A DNA stretch of 64,000 bases from JAQUOA01 sp037443785 (GTDB lineage Bacteria > Bacteroidota > Ignavibacteria > UBA10030 > UBA8401): assembly GCA_037443785.1 (NCBI GenBank), contig JBBINR010000001.1:103978-167977 (forward strand), read 5' to 3'. Below are positions 53,547 to 61,359 of this stretch, in pieces. Each line of letters starts with the position of its first letter. Position 1 is the first letter of the stretch. The position numbers and the translations under genes were made by a program. The notes beneath the pieces are model-generated. The model saw only the letters and a program-made list of their open reading frames with translations. It was not told the origin of the DNA and ran no database searches.

Positions 53547-53650
53547 TGTATTATCTGTTGAAGTTGATTTGCTGACAAATTCCGTTAAGAAACGAATTGA
53601 TGCAAGAAAAATAATTCTCTATCTTCATAGAAACAATAGAGAAAGTTACT

Positions 53651-54448
53651 ATGCTAAATGTTGCAATAGAAGCTGCTGTCGAAGCGGGAAAGTTTCTTAA
53701 ATATAATGTCGGAAAAATCAAAAATATCGAACGAAAACAGGGAGAAGAGACTAATTTAGTTACGGAAATCGATAAGCAGTCTGAAGCAATGATTATCAAA
53801 AAAATTCACCAGCATTTTCCGACTCATGCAATTTTGGGGGAGGAAAGCGGCGCAAATGATTTGTCGTCGGAGTTTCGATGGATCATCGATCCATTGGATG
53901 GAACGACAAATTATACCCACGGCTTGCCGATCTTTTGTGTTACGATCGGAATAGAACATCACGGGGAAATTATCGCCGGTGTTGTCTATGATCCGAATGC
54001 TGATGAATTATTTTCCGCAGAACGAGGGAAAGGTTCGTATCTTAATAACAAGCGCATCAAAGTTTCTTCTCATCAGCGATTAATTGAAAGCTTGTTGGTT
54101 ACCGGTTTCCCTTACAACGTAAAAGAAAATCCGGGAAACGTTGTTCAACATTTTGAAAATTTCTTGCCTCTTGCGCAGGGAGTGCGCCGTCTTGGCTCGG
54201 CTGCATTAGACCTGTCGTATGTTGCCTGCGGACGATTAGATGGGTACTGGGAAGTATACTTGAATCCGTGGGATAAGGCTGCAGGAATTTTATTGGTACA
54301 AGAAGCCGGAGGGAAAGTGACTACATTTGATGGTGACGGAAAAAATGTTATTTATAATCCGAACACACTTGCGACAAATGGTTTGCTGCATGACGCAATG
54401 ATTGACATTCTGAAAAAAGGAACGACAATTCCATACTCTCATGCCTGA
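53651..54448 (+). CDS. suhB: Inositol monophosphatase family protein
   Basis: A 265-residue lithium-sensitive phosphatase fold. The metal sites appear as ILGEESG near residue 66, WIIDPLDGTTNYTHGLPIFC near residue 77, and NPWDKAAGILLVQEAGGKVT near residue 206. Its substrate may be inositol-1-phosphate or a related sugar phosphate; in bacteria SuhB also acts in rRNA transcription. The end overlaps the next gene, a signalling kinase, by 8 bases. The start ATG follows AGAAAG. Confidence 0.92.
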   Translation: MLNVAIEAAVEAGKFLKYNVGKIKNIERKQGEETNLVTEIDKQSEAMIIKKIHQHFPTHAILGEESGANDLSSEFRWIIDPLDGTTNYTHGLPIFCVTIGIEHHGEIIAGVVYDPNADELFSAERGKGSYLNNKRIKVSSHQRLIESLLVTGFPYNVKENPGNVVQHFENFLPLAQGVRRLGSAALDLSYVACGRLDGYWEVYLNPWDKAAGILLVQEAGGKVTTFDGDGKNVIYNPNTLATNGLLHDAMIDILKKGTTIPYSHA

Positions 54449-55553
54449 GCCGAAACATACCATACTGCTTGTTGACGACGAAGAAAACATCCTTGAGATT
54501 GCTAAAACAATTCTCGACGCGGAGGGTTATGATACAAAGACTGCGATGAGTTTTGACGAAGCCGTTGAACTCCTGGGAAAAATCACGCCGGATATTATTA
54601 TTTCGGATGTGAATATGCCGGGGAAATCCGGTTTTGATTTCTTCAGTTACGTGCGTTCGATTCATACCATTCAAAACATTCCTTTTATTTTTTTGACAGG
54701 TAATAGTGATATTGAAAGCATCAAAAAGGGGAAAGAACTTGGAAGTGATGATTACCTTACCAAGCCTGTCGATTATTATATTCTTCTTTCTACAATCAAA
54801 GGGAAGTTGAAAAGAAAAGATTTTCTGAAAGAGTCGCAGGTATTTCAAATTGAACAAATTAAAAAACAGCTTTTTCAGTTGATCTCTCATGAAATGCGCA
54901 CCCCGCTAACATCAATTCTTGGTGCGACCGAATTACTTTCTGATCCGACTGAAAATCTTTCTCCCCAGGAGTTGACAACATTTCTTGAGATGCTCCATGC
55001 CAACAGCAAACGATTGACGAGCATGGTTGATGATTTTCTGCTTGCAACGAGAATCGAATCCGGTGAAATTCGTAATGAAATATCAGAAGCGAGTGTTCGA
55101 ATTAATCCGAATGAGTTGACTCGAAAGGCTATCCATGAATTGCAAAAGAAGATAGAAGAGCAACAGGTTCATGTCGAAAATTTGGTTGAAGTGAAGGAAA
55201 TTACTTTGAAAGTGAATACCTCGCATCTTGAAAATATTCTTACGCGATTAGTCGACAATGCAATTAAATTTTCAGAACGAAATTCAGACATAATCCTATC
55301 AGGCAAAGATGATAAAGATTCATTCACCTTTATCGTGAAAGATAATGGGTACGGTGTTCCCAAAGATCAGCAAGGGCTGCTTTTTGAAAAATTCCGGCAG
55401 ATCAATCGAGAAAAAATTGAGCAGCAAGGGACAGGATTAGGCCTCTATATTGTCCAAAAACTTGTCGAACTCAATAAAGGAACTATTTGGTTTGAAAGTC
55501 AGGAAGGAAAAGGATCAATTTTTTTCGTCAAATTTTCTAAAGAGCCACACTAG
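54441..55553 (+). CDS. REC-histidine kinase hybrid protein
   Basis: A 370-residue soluble protein. An N-terminal receiver domain (ILLVDDEENILEIAKTIL, DIIISDVNMPGKSGFDFFSY with the phospho-aspartate near residue 55, FLTGNSD, DDYLTKPVDYY) is followed by a HisKA domain with the phospho-histidine in QLISHEMRTPLTSILG near residue 152, and a HATPase domain (LVDNAIKFSERNSD, VKDNGYGVPKDQ, QGTGLGLYIVQKLVELNKG). There is no membrane segment or sensor domain, so the receiver itself may be the input. It is an atypical order for hybrid kinases. It converges on murA, sharing the CTAG at 55550-55553. Confidence 0.92.
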   Translation: MPEPKHTILLVDDEENILEIAKTILDAEGYDTKTAMSFDEAVELLGKITPDIIISDVNMPGKSGFDFFSYVRSIHTIQNIPFIFLTGNSDIESIKKGKELGSDDYLTKPVDYYILLSTIKGKLKRKDFLKESQVFQIEQIKKQLFQLISHEMRTPLTSILGATELLSDPTENLSPQELTTFLEMLHANSKRLTSMVDDFLLATRIESGEIRNEISEASVRINPNELTRKAIHELQKKIEEQQVHVENLVEVKEITLKVNTSHLENILTRLVDNAIKFSERNSDIILSGKDDKDSFTFIVKDNGYGVPKDQQGLLFEKFRQINREKIEQQGTGLGLYIVQKLVELNKGTIWFESQEGKGSIFFVKFSKEPH

Positions 55554-56812
55554 AATTCTTCTCCCGCAACACGCTTGATGACGGCACCAATCGAATGTAA
55601 CTTCTTTTCGATTGCTTCATATCCCCGATCCAAATGATAGACACGCAATACTTCTGTTTCACCTTCGGCCTTTAACCCAGCAAGAATTAATGCGGCCGAT
55701 GCGCGAAGATCGGTCGACATCACCTTTGTTCCTGCGAGCTTTTTTACTCCTTTGATGAGCGCGACGTTTTCCTTCATTTCGATATCTGCACCAAGTCGTA
55801 TCAACTCCGGTACATGATTAAAACGATCGTGATAAATCGTGTCAGTAACTGATGAAGCACCTTTCGCCAGCGCCATTAAAGTGATCCATTGTGCCTGCAT
55901 ATCAGTCGGGAATCCGGGATAAACCGCCGTCGTGACATCAACACTTTTCAATACTTTTGGAGCAGTAATTTCGATAAAATCTTTTCCAATGTTCAGTTTT
56001 GCTCCGGCGTCTTCCAATCGCGCCGTTACTGCAGAAAGATGATCCGGTTCGACATTCTTTACCAACAGTTTTCCGCCGCACAGTGCACCGGCAATCAACA
56101 TGGTACCTGCTTCAATGCGGTCAGGAATGGTGTTCACATTTGTCGGATGTAATTCATCGACACCTTGGATGATCAATGTCGTTGTCCCTATCCCGTCGAT
56201 TTTTGCTCCCATGGCTACAAGCATCTCGGCAAGATTTGTTATTTCAGGTTCCATTGCAGCATTTTCAATTTTCGTTTCACCTTTTGCAAGCACTGCCGCC
56301 ATCAAGATATTTCCCGTTGCTCCAACGCTGGAAATGTTAAAAGCTATACGTGTTCCTTTCAATCGTTTTGCTTTTGCAATAATATAACCGCGCTCAAGGT
56401 CGATTTTTGCTCCAAGTTTTTTCATTCCTTCTATGTGAAGATCCACCGGTCGCGGGCCCCATGCACAACCACCGGGCAGAGAAACTTTTGCTTTCCCATA
56501 CCGTGCAATAAGAGGTCCCAGAACATAGATCGACGCTCTCATTTTTTTGACATGTTCGTATGGTGCTTCAAACTTATTGACACGAAATGTATTGACCGAC
56601 AATGTCGAACCATTTCGTTCAAGAGTAACACCCATCGTTTGAAGGAGCTTGGACATTGTTGTAACATCGCGAAGATCCGGAGTGTTGGCGATCTCATACT
56701 TTCCACTGGCAAGTAATGTTGCAGGCATCAACGCCAATGATGCATTCTTTGCACCGCTGATAGTAATTGTTCCGTTAAGTTTGCGTCCGCCGGTTATGAC
56801 AAATTTATCCAT
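55550..56812 (-). CDS. murA: UDP-N-acetylglucosamine 1-carboxyvinyltransferase
   Basis: A 420-residue EPSP synthase-like fold. Features are ITGGRKLNGTITISGAKNAS at the N-terminus, VSLPGGCAWGPRPVDLHIEG near residue 112 (catalytic cysteine), FNISSVGATGNILMAAVLA, DRIEAGTMLIAGAL near residue 224 and MSTDLRASAALILAGLKAEG near residue 360. It adds enolpyruvate to UDP-GlcNAc, the first committed step of peptidoglycan synthesis. The catalytic Cys predicts fosfomycin sensitivity in principle. It shares a 4-base end with the convergent kinase gene. Confidence 0.96.
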   Translation of the reverse strand: MDKFVITGGRKLNGTITISGAKNASLALMPATLLASGKYEIANTPDLRDVTTMSKLLQTMGVTLERNGSTLSVNTFRVNKFEAPYEHVKKMRASIYVLGPLIARYGKAKVSLPGGCAWGPRPVDLHIEGMKKLGAKIDLERGYIIAKAKRLKGTRIAFNISSVGATGNILMAAVLAKGETKIENAAMEPEITNLAEMLVAMGAKIDGIGTTTLIIQGVDELHPTNVNTIPDRIEAGTMLIAGALCGGKLLVKNVEPDHLSAVTARLEDAGAKLNIGKDFIEITAPKVLKSVDVTTAVYPGFPTDMQAQWITLMALAKGASSVTDTIYHDRFNHVPELIRLGADIEMKENVALIKGVKKLAGTKVMSTDLRASAALILAGLKAEGETEVLRVYHLDRGYEAIEKKLHSIGAVIKRVAGEEF

Positions 56813-56879
56813 ATAATTTTCTTGATTGATCCGTGCTGTGGTGAATGTTCGTTCGAAATATCGGTGGAATTTCTTTGCA

Positions 56880-57452
56880 TTACAAGAGATGTTTCAATTT
56901 TTGGCGAAGAATATCCATGGTGGATTTGATTTTAATTTTTACGGTTTCGACGGGAAGGTGAAAGGTTTCTGCAAGCTCCGCAACCGTACGGCCGCGGAAG
57001 TATGAATGTTCAATCAAATCTTTTTGTTCCGCAGAAAGCATTGAAAGTGCAATTAAAATCTCCTCCTGTTTTGATGACAACATCGTTAAACGATCGGGAT
57101 GGTCTGAAACATTACTGATGTGAGTCTCTTTGTATTTTTCAGAGCTGGGTTGCCGTGGTTTTTTTTCAAATCGGATATTGGCGATTGCACGATTCCGGGC
57201 AACTCTGGCAAGCCACGCTGCGGGATTTTTTAACCGAGTATCAAACGCCTCAGACAGATTCCAAATGGAAAGGAAGACATTTTGCAAAACAATTTCCGCC
57301 GTGCGTTTCTCTTTAACAATTCTTAAAATAATCGAGTACAAAAGGGTAGAATGCCGCTCGTAAAGAAGGAACAAAGCCTCAGTTTCCATCTTTGCTACGC
57401 GGTTAAGAAGGTTAATATCAATCTCTACTTGTTCTGTTATTTCTTTACTCAA
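56880..57452 (-). CDS. ECF-type RNA polymerase sigma factor (SigK-like)
   Basis: A 190-residue sigma-70 factor. Region 2 has ALFLLYERHSTLLYSIILRI and IVLQNVFLSIWNLSEAFD, then AAWLARVARNRAIANIRFEK; region 4 has ALSMLSAEQKDLIEHSYFRG then RTVAELAETFHLPVETVKI at about 135-180. Its ATG overlaps the end of the upstream RskA-like anti-sigma gene by 4 bases (57449-57452), so anti-sigma is made first. The sequence is closer to the SigK type than to the RpoE-like factor at 24719. The regulon is unknown. Confidence 0.92.
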   Translation of the reverse strand: MSKEITEQVEIDINLLNRVAKMETEALFLLYERHSTLLYSIILRIVKEKRTAEIVLQNVFLSIWNLSEAFDTRLKNPAAWLARVARNRAIANIRFEKKPRQPSSEKYKETHISNVSDHPDRLTMLSSKQEEILIALSMLSAEQKDLIEHSYFRGRTVAELAETFHLPVETVKIKIKSTMDILRQKLKHLL

Positions 57453-58312
57453 TTTGTCTGCAGAGTTTTTTGTGTTCCGGATAAATAAACCGATCCAGTC
57501 GGCTGTGTAATATTTTCTTTTGGTTCAAGCGTTATTGAAAATCCTTCGATCGATGTTTCGTTTAGAATATTTCCATTTTGAACTTTACTAAAACCATCCG
57601 TTTCGTTTGCCGAAGTACAGGCTCCGGCATACATTGGAACATTATCTTTCGTTACTATCCAGAGATGATATTCCTTATCGCTTGGGGCAACAGGAAGATT
57701 GGCAAATTGTAAAATAATATTGTTTTTCGTACGGTTAATAAAAATTTTCCCAGATCCTTGCGGATTGGTTTCTGAGCCAGTCAAAATAAATACTTCGGTG
57801 CCCGGAAATTGAAGCAATGTGAGAATAGTGTTATTCCATTCGATTTCTGTTCCTAACTCGGCAATTTGCTGCTGATAGGCTATTAACTTTGTTTCTGTCT
57901 CCGTTGTTTGATTATCGCGGTCTGAAACGTCTCGATACATAACAAATGCATATCCGACGATTTCAACGATAATCACGACAAGGAACAATGAGAAAAGAAA
58001 CGCAAACCGCGGATTCCCGAAACCAAGGGACAACGAAATTTTTTCAATTCGTGTAAATGACGAAAATGAATTTAAATTGGTGAGGCTGTGGATTTTTTTT
58101 ATCAACTCTTTCTTTACTGCCGGAGAGGGAGTTGAACTAATCACGGATTGATTAAGGAGAAATGATACTCCAACAGTTTCGGAAAATATTTTTTCAAAAT
58201 CTTTATCATTTCCTTCAAGCGCTTCGAACAACAGTGCTTCATCATCCGGCGTTAATGCTCCAAGAGCATACGATGAGCATAATTCTTCAAATTGTTCGGT
58301 GGTAAGTGTCAT
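57449..58312 (-). CDS. RskA-like anti-sigma factor
   Basis: A 287-residue protein. The cytoplasmic N-terminus (1-95) resembles the RskA anti-sigma domain: FEELCSSYALGALTPDDEAL at residues 8-27. One membrane segment follows (RFAFLFSLFLVVIIVEIVGY, about 103-122), then a coiled region and the anti-sigma-K factor domain (SGKIFINRTKNNIILQFANL, YHLWIVTKDNVPMYAGACTS, then FSITLEPKE and TGSVYLSG). It should hold the sigma factor in the next gene and release it after regulated cleavage. It lacks a zinc-binding HXXXCXXC. Confidence 0.88.
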   Translation of the reverse strand: MTLTTEQFEELCSSYALGALTPDDEALLFEALEGNDKDFEKIFSETVGVSFLLNQSVISSTPSPAVKKELIKKIHSLTNLNSFSSFTRIEKISLSLGFGNPRFAFLFSLFLVVIIVEIVGYAFVMYRDVSDRDNQTTETETKLIAYQQQIAELGTEIEWNNTILTLLQFPGTEVFILTGSETNPQGSGKIFINRTKNNIILQFANLPVAPSDKEYHLWIVTKDNVPMYAGACTSANETDGFSKVQNGNILNETSIEGFSITLEPKENITQPTGSVYLSGTQKTLQTN

Positions 58313-58315
58313 AAC

Positions 58316-58846
58316 TTATTTTATACGGTGAAGCTTTCTGATGATTGGAATTTCGACAAGAGTAACAAAGATGCCGATTCCGGTTGTACTTACCAGGCTG
58401 ACGATTGCTTGCCCAAGCGTGCCGTTGATATTTTTATTTTGCTCAATAAATCGTGCGACTTCGTCATCTGATGCGCCGCTTACGATTAATTTCTTTCGCT
58501 GCCATTCAATCATTGTCTCGACCCACGCAGGATTGATATATTTGTTATAGATAAACATGAACGCCGTAAGAATAAGCGCTGACCACAATGCGATTGCAAA
58601 ACCAGTATTGATTCCATCGATAACGGAAAGTTTTTGACGTGACATTCTTTGTCTGTCATGAAGTGCAATATAGATAAAAGCAATCGGAATGATAAAAGAA
58701 AAATATCCGGAGTATTGTCCAATTTCGAGCGATGTCGTGTGAAATCCTAAAAAATATTCTATTAACACCCATGCGGCCATTGATGTTCCGCATGCAATGC
58801 CCCAAAACGTTGGAGACTTACTGTGCAAGGATTCACTTTGAGTCAT
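58316..58846 (-). CDS. DUF4199 family membrane protein
   Basis: A 176-residue protein with four membrane segments (about residues 14-32, 43-60, 83-103 and 146-165). The region between the third and fourth has NPAWVETMIEWQRKKLIVSG, and the start is SPTFWGIACGTSMAAWVLIE; both fit the DUF4199 pattern common in Bacteroidota. Its function is unknown. It lies 3 bases before the RskA-like gene and 15 bases after the transporter gene, in one minus-strand run. Confidence 0.78.
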   Translation of the reverse strand: MTQSESLHSKSPTFWGIACGTSMAAWVLIEYFLGFHTTSLEIGQYSGYFSFIIPIAFIYIALHDRQRMSRQKLSVIDGINTGFAIALWSALILTAFMFIYNKYINPAWVETMIEWQRKKLIVSGASDDEVARFIEQNKNINGTLGQAIVSLVSTTGIGIFVTLVEIPIIRKLHRIK

Positions 58847-58861
58847 ACGGCCAATTGAAAA

Positions 58862-60343
58862 TTAATTTTCTTGTATCACCAATCGTGTTCGGATTAAGTG
58901 GCTGAAATTTCCGGCCGCTATTGTTGCTGTGCAGCCAATGAATGTATGCCACGTAAAATCTATTTTTGTATATGTCAAAACAGCGATCATCGTTGTAATT
59001 CCTACGATAAAGCCAACGTATGCATCGGCTTGCTCGATTTTCTTGAAAAGAAGGCCAAGAAAAAATGTTCCCAATAAACCTCCATATGTAAACGATGCAA
59101 CCTTCAAGCCGATTTCGACCACAGGATTTTTTGTATCGGTAAATAACATCGCACCGCCGATCAAAATAATACCCCAAAGTAATGTGAATCGTTTTGACCA
59201 TACGATTTCTGTTTTTTCATCCAGATTTTTTCCGCGCAATGTCAGTCTGAACAGATCCAAGAATGTTGACGATGCAAGAGAACTGATTGACGATGAGAGT
59301 GTTCCCATTGCGGATGCCAATACTCCTGCAACAACAAGTCCTGCAATTCCGGTCGGCAAATTTTCAACAATAAACTTCGGGAAAATTTCGTCCGATGATG
59401 TCAGCCCCAAAGCTTGAAAACTGACTCCTCCATAAAAGGCGAAGAGACACAATCCAAGGAGTAAAAAAAATGCAAATTGCAGCACAATAACGGATGCATC
59501 AAGCATTAACGCCCGCTGGCTGTCCCGTCGCGATTTGCAGCCCAGCAGCCGCTGAACAAGTAACTGATCCGTGCCGTGAGATGCCATCGTTAAAAAAGTT
59601 CCACCAAGTAATCCACCGATTAAAGTATACGGAGCGGAGAGAAAACCTAGAAATGAATTTCCTAAGGAACTATTTATAATAGAAAATTTATCGATGCCAT
59701 CCCTCGTCGCATATGAAATGACATCGTCCCATCCGTTCGGCAAACGATGCAATATCAAAAACATTGATGCGACTGCTCCGCCGATATAAATAAACATTTG
59801 CACGACATCCATCGCAACCACAGCTTTTAACCCGCCAAGATAGGTGTACGCCAGCGTGAATAATCCGATAAGAAGAATGGATTCTGCATAGCCAAACCCT
59901 GTGATCAAGTGAACAGGGATGGCAGTTGCAAACAAGCGAACCCCGGATGCAAGCACACGGGTTACGATAAAAACTGATGATGTAAATTTTCTGAGCGACA
60001 TGCCGAAACGTTTTCCGAGAAAGTCATACGCTGTTTCAAGGTTGCCCTTGTAATATGCAGGAATAAAGATTACGCTGACCAATAATCTTCCGATGAAATA
60101 TCCGATAACAAGCTGAAGAAAGTGCATATCACTTCTATAGGCCAAACCCGGAATACTGATGAAGGTGAGGGTGCTGGTTTCGCTCGCAACAATCGAAAAT
60201 CCAACGGACCACCACGACATCGCCTTTCCGCCTAAAAAATAATCATTTGAATTTTTTTGTCTGCCTGCAATGACAATTCCGATGACAGTGACGCCGACCA
60301 GATACAGGATAACGATGATATAATCAAGGGTGGAAAAACCCAC
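58862..60343 (-). CDS. Sodium:solute symporter
   Basis: A 493-residue transporter with about 13 membrane segments, starting at GTG 60343. Signature segments are DYFLGGKAMSWWSVGFSIVA near residue 34, PAYYKGNLETAYDFLGKRFG near residue 94, TYLGGLKAVVAMDVVQMFIY, GTDQLLVQRLLGCKSRRDSQ and GVLASAMGTLSSSISSLAS near residue 340. These are SSF (SLC5-like) hallmarks. The ion is probably sodium; the substrate (sugar, proline, pantothenate, iodide-like or acid) cannot be chosen from what is visible. It sits between a STAS protein and a DUF4199 protein. Confidence 0.9.
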   Translation of the reverse strand: MGFSTLDYIIVILYLVGVTVIGIVIAGRQKNSNDYFLGGKAMSWWSVGFSIVASETSTLTFISIPGLAYRSDMHFLQLVIGYFIGRLLVSVIFIPAYYKGNLETAYDFLGKRFGMSLRKFTSSVFIVTRVLASGVRLFATAIPVHLITGFGYAESILLIGLFTLAYTYLGGLKAVVAMDVVQMFIYIGGAVASMFLILHRLPNGWDDVISYATRDGIDKFSIINSSLGNSFLGFLSAPYTLIGGLLGGTFLTMASHGTDQLLVQRLLGCKSRRDSQRALMLDASVIVLQFAFFLLLGLCLFAFYGGVSFQALGLTSSDEIFPKFIVENLPTGIAGLVVAGVLASAMGTLSSSISSLASSTFLDLFRLTLRGKNLDEKTEIVWSKRFTLLWGIILIGGAMLFTDTKNPVVEIGLKVASFTYGGLLGTFFLGLLFKKIEQADAYVGFIVGITTMIAVLTYTKIDFTWHTFIGCTATIAAGNFSHLIRTRLVIQEN

Positions 60344-60402
60344 GGTGAGTACGGTTAATGATACATGAAAAAATATTTCGTCCTGGAAACGTAATCGTTA
60401 TA

Positions 60403-60735
60403 CTAATCTTTTTGGGCTTTGGCAACGCTGTCAAAGATTTGAAATACTTTATCCAATTGAGATATTTTTAATAAGGCTAAGACTTTTTTATGAACACCGA
60501 CAAGCTTAACGATGCCGCCGTGCTGCCTCATTTGTCTGTCTGCAATCAACAATGCACTGAGTCCGCTGCTGTCGCAGAACTCAACGGAGGAGAGATCGAC
60601 GATTAGTGCTTTTAGCTGCGGTCGGCAAAGAAGAATGAATTCCCCTTTGAGTTCAGGAGAAACAGAAACATCAAGTTTGCGTTCTTTCAAGACCAATACT
60701 GCGCTTGAACCGTTTTTGGAAGTTTCGAATTTCAT
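60403..60735 (-). CDS. STAS-domain anti-sigma factor antagonist
   Basis: A 110-residue single STAS domain (SpoIIAA-like). The conserved LIVDLSSVEFCDSSGLSALL near residue 45 contains the phosphorylatable serine in DSSGL, and KLVGVHKKVLALLKISQLDK follows. Such proteins bind an anti-sigma kinase and are switched by phosphorylation. No kinase (RsbW) or PP2C phosphatase is adjacent. It lies 9 bases after the GT9-like gene and 59 bases before the transporter gene. Confidence 0.9.
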   Translation of the reverse strand: MKFETSKNGSSAVLVLKERKLDVSVSPELKGEFILLCRPQLKALIVDLSSVEFCDSSGLSALLIADRQMRQHGGIVKLVGVHKKVLALLKISQLDKVFQIFDSVAKAQKD

Positions 60736-60744
60736 AATGACACC

Positions 60745-61284
60745 TTAAAACATTGAAAGTGTTCTAAATAATTGCTCGTACCGTGAGCGGATATTTCTGT
60801 TTGCTCCGGAATTATATTGGAAGTTATAGTATGAATCTGCATGTTCTTTCATGAATCCGACTTTTAGCGGAGCATTAACACCGCGGCACAAATATGCCGC
60901 CATTGGATAGTGTGAAATATTGAGATCCAAAAGCATGTCAAACTTTTGCTTCAGCAAGCGGTCTATTTCAGATTTTTTCGGGAGAAAGAAGAAATTTAAT
61001 TGATCGTTGCGTATCGTAACGACGGTAGAACGGACAAAAGTCGTTGCAAGATTTCTGAAATGTTCGTTGACCACAAGTGTCAGTTTTGTTCCCGGAAATT
61101 TATTCTGCAGCATCGATAAAACCGGCATAATAAAATTTCGATATTCAGGATTATCAGGAAGAATAACCACTGCAGTTTGAGCACGGGAAAAAATATTTGA
61201 GAACACGACAACCTTATCCTCTTTCTTTCGAAAGAAGAGGCGAGTCAATGAAATGCCTATATTTTTTCGAGTTTCATCTAACAT
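60745..61284 (-). CDS. Short glycosyltransferase family 9-like protein
   Basis: A 179-residue protein. ILPDNPEYRNFIMPVLSMLQ, FPGTKLTLVVNEHFRNL and the later KVGFMKEHADSYYNFQY recall the N-terminal Rossmann domain of heptosyltransferases (GT9), with the usual basic N-terminus. The C-terminal, donor-binding domain is absent, so it is either a truncated enzyme or a protein of another family built on the half domain. Its partner is not evident. It lies between ligA and the STAS gene. The call is weak. Confidence 0.5.
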   Translation of the reverse strand: MLDETRKNIGISLTRLFFRKKEDKVVVFSNIFSRAQTAVVILPDNPEYRNFIMPVLSMLQNKFPGTKLTLVVNEHFRNLATTFVRSTVVTIRNDQLNFFFLPKKSEIDRLLKQKFDMLLDLNISHYPMAAYLCRGVNAPLKVGFMKEHADSYYNFQYNSGANRNIRSRYEQLFRTLSMF

Positions 61285-61359
61285 TGGCAGGGTCTATATC
61301 CTTTTCTACCACAAAGTGCAAAAGGTTTTTGAGAATTGCAAGGTAGGGGAAACAGCGGT

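Noticed and set aside
56165..56716. A 183-codon + strand frame opposite murA
   Set aside because: It is a Cys/Phe/His-rich shadow frame without a signature; murA motifs cover the same bases.
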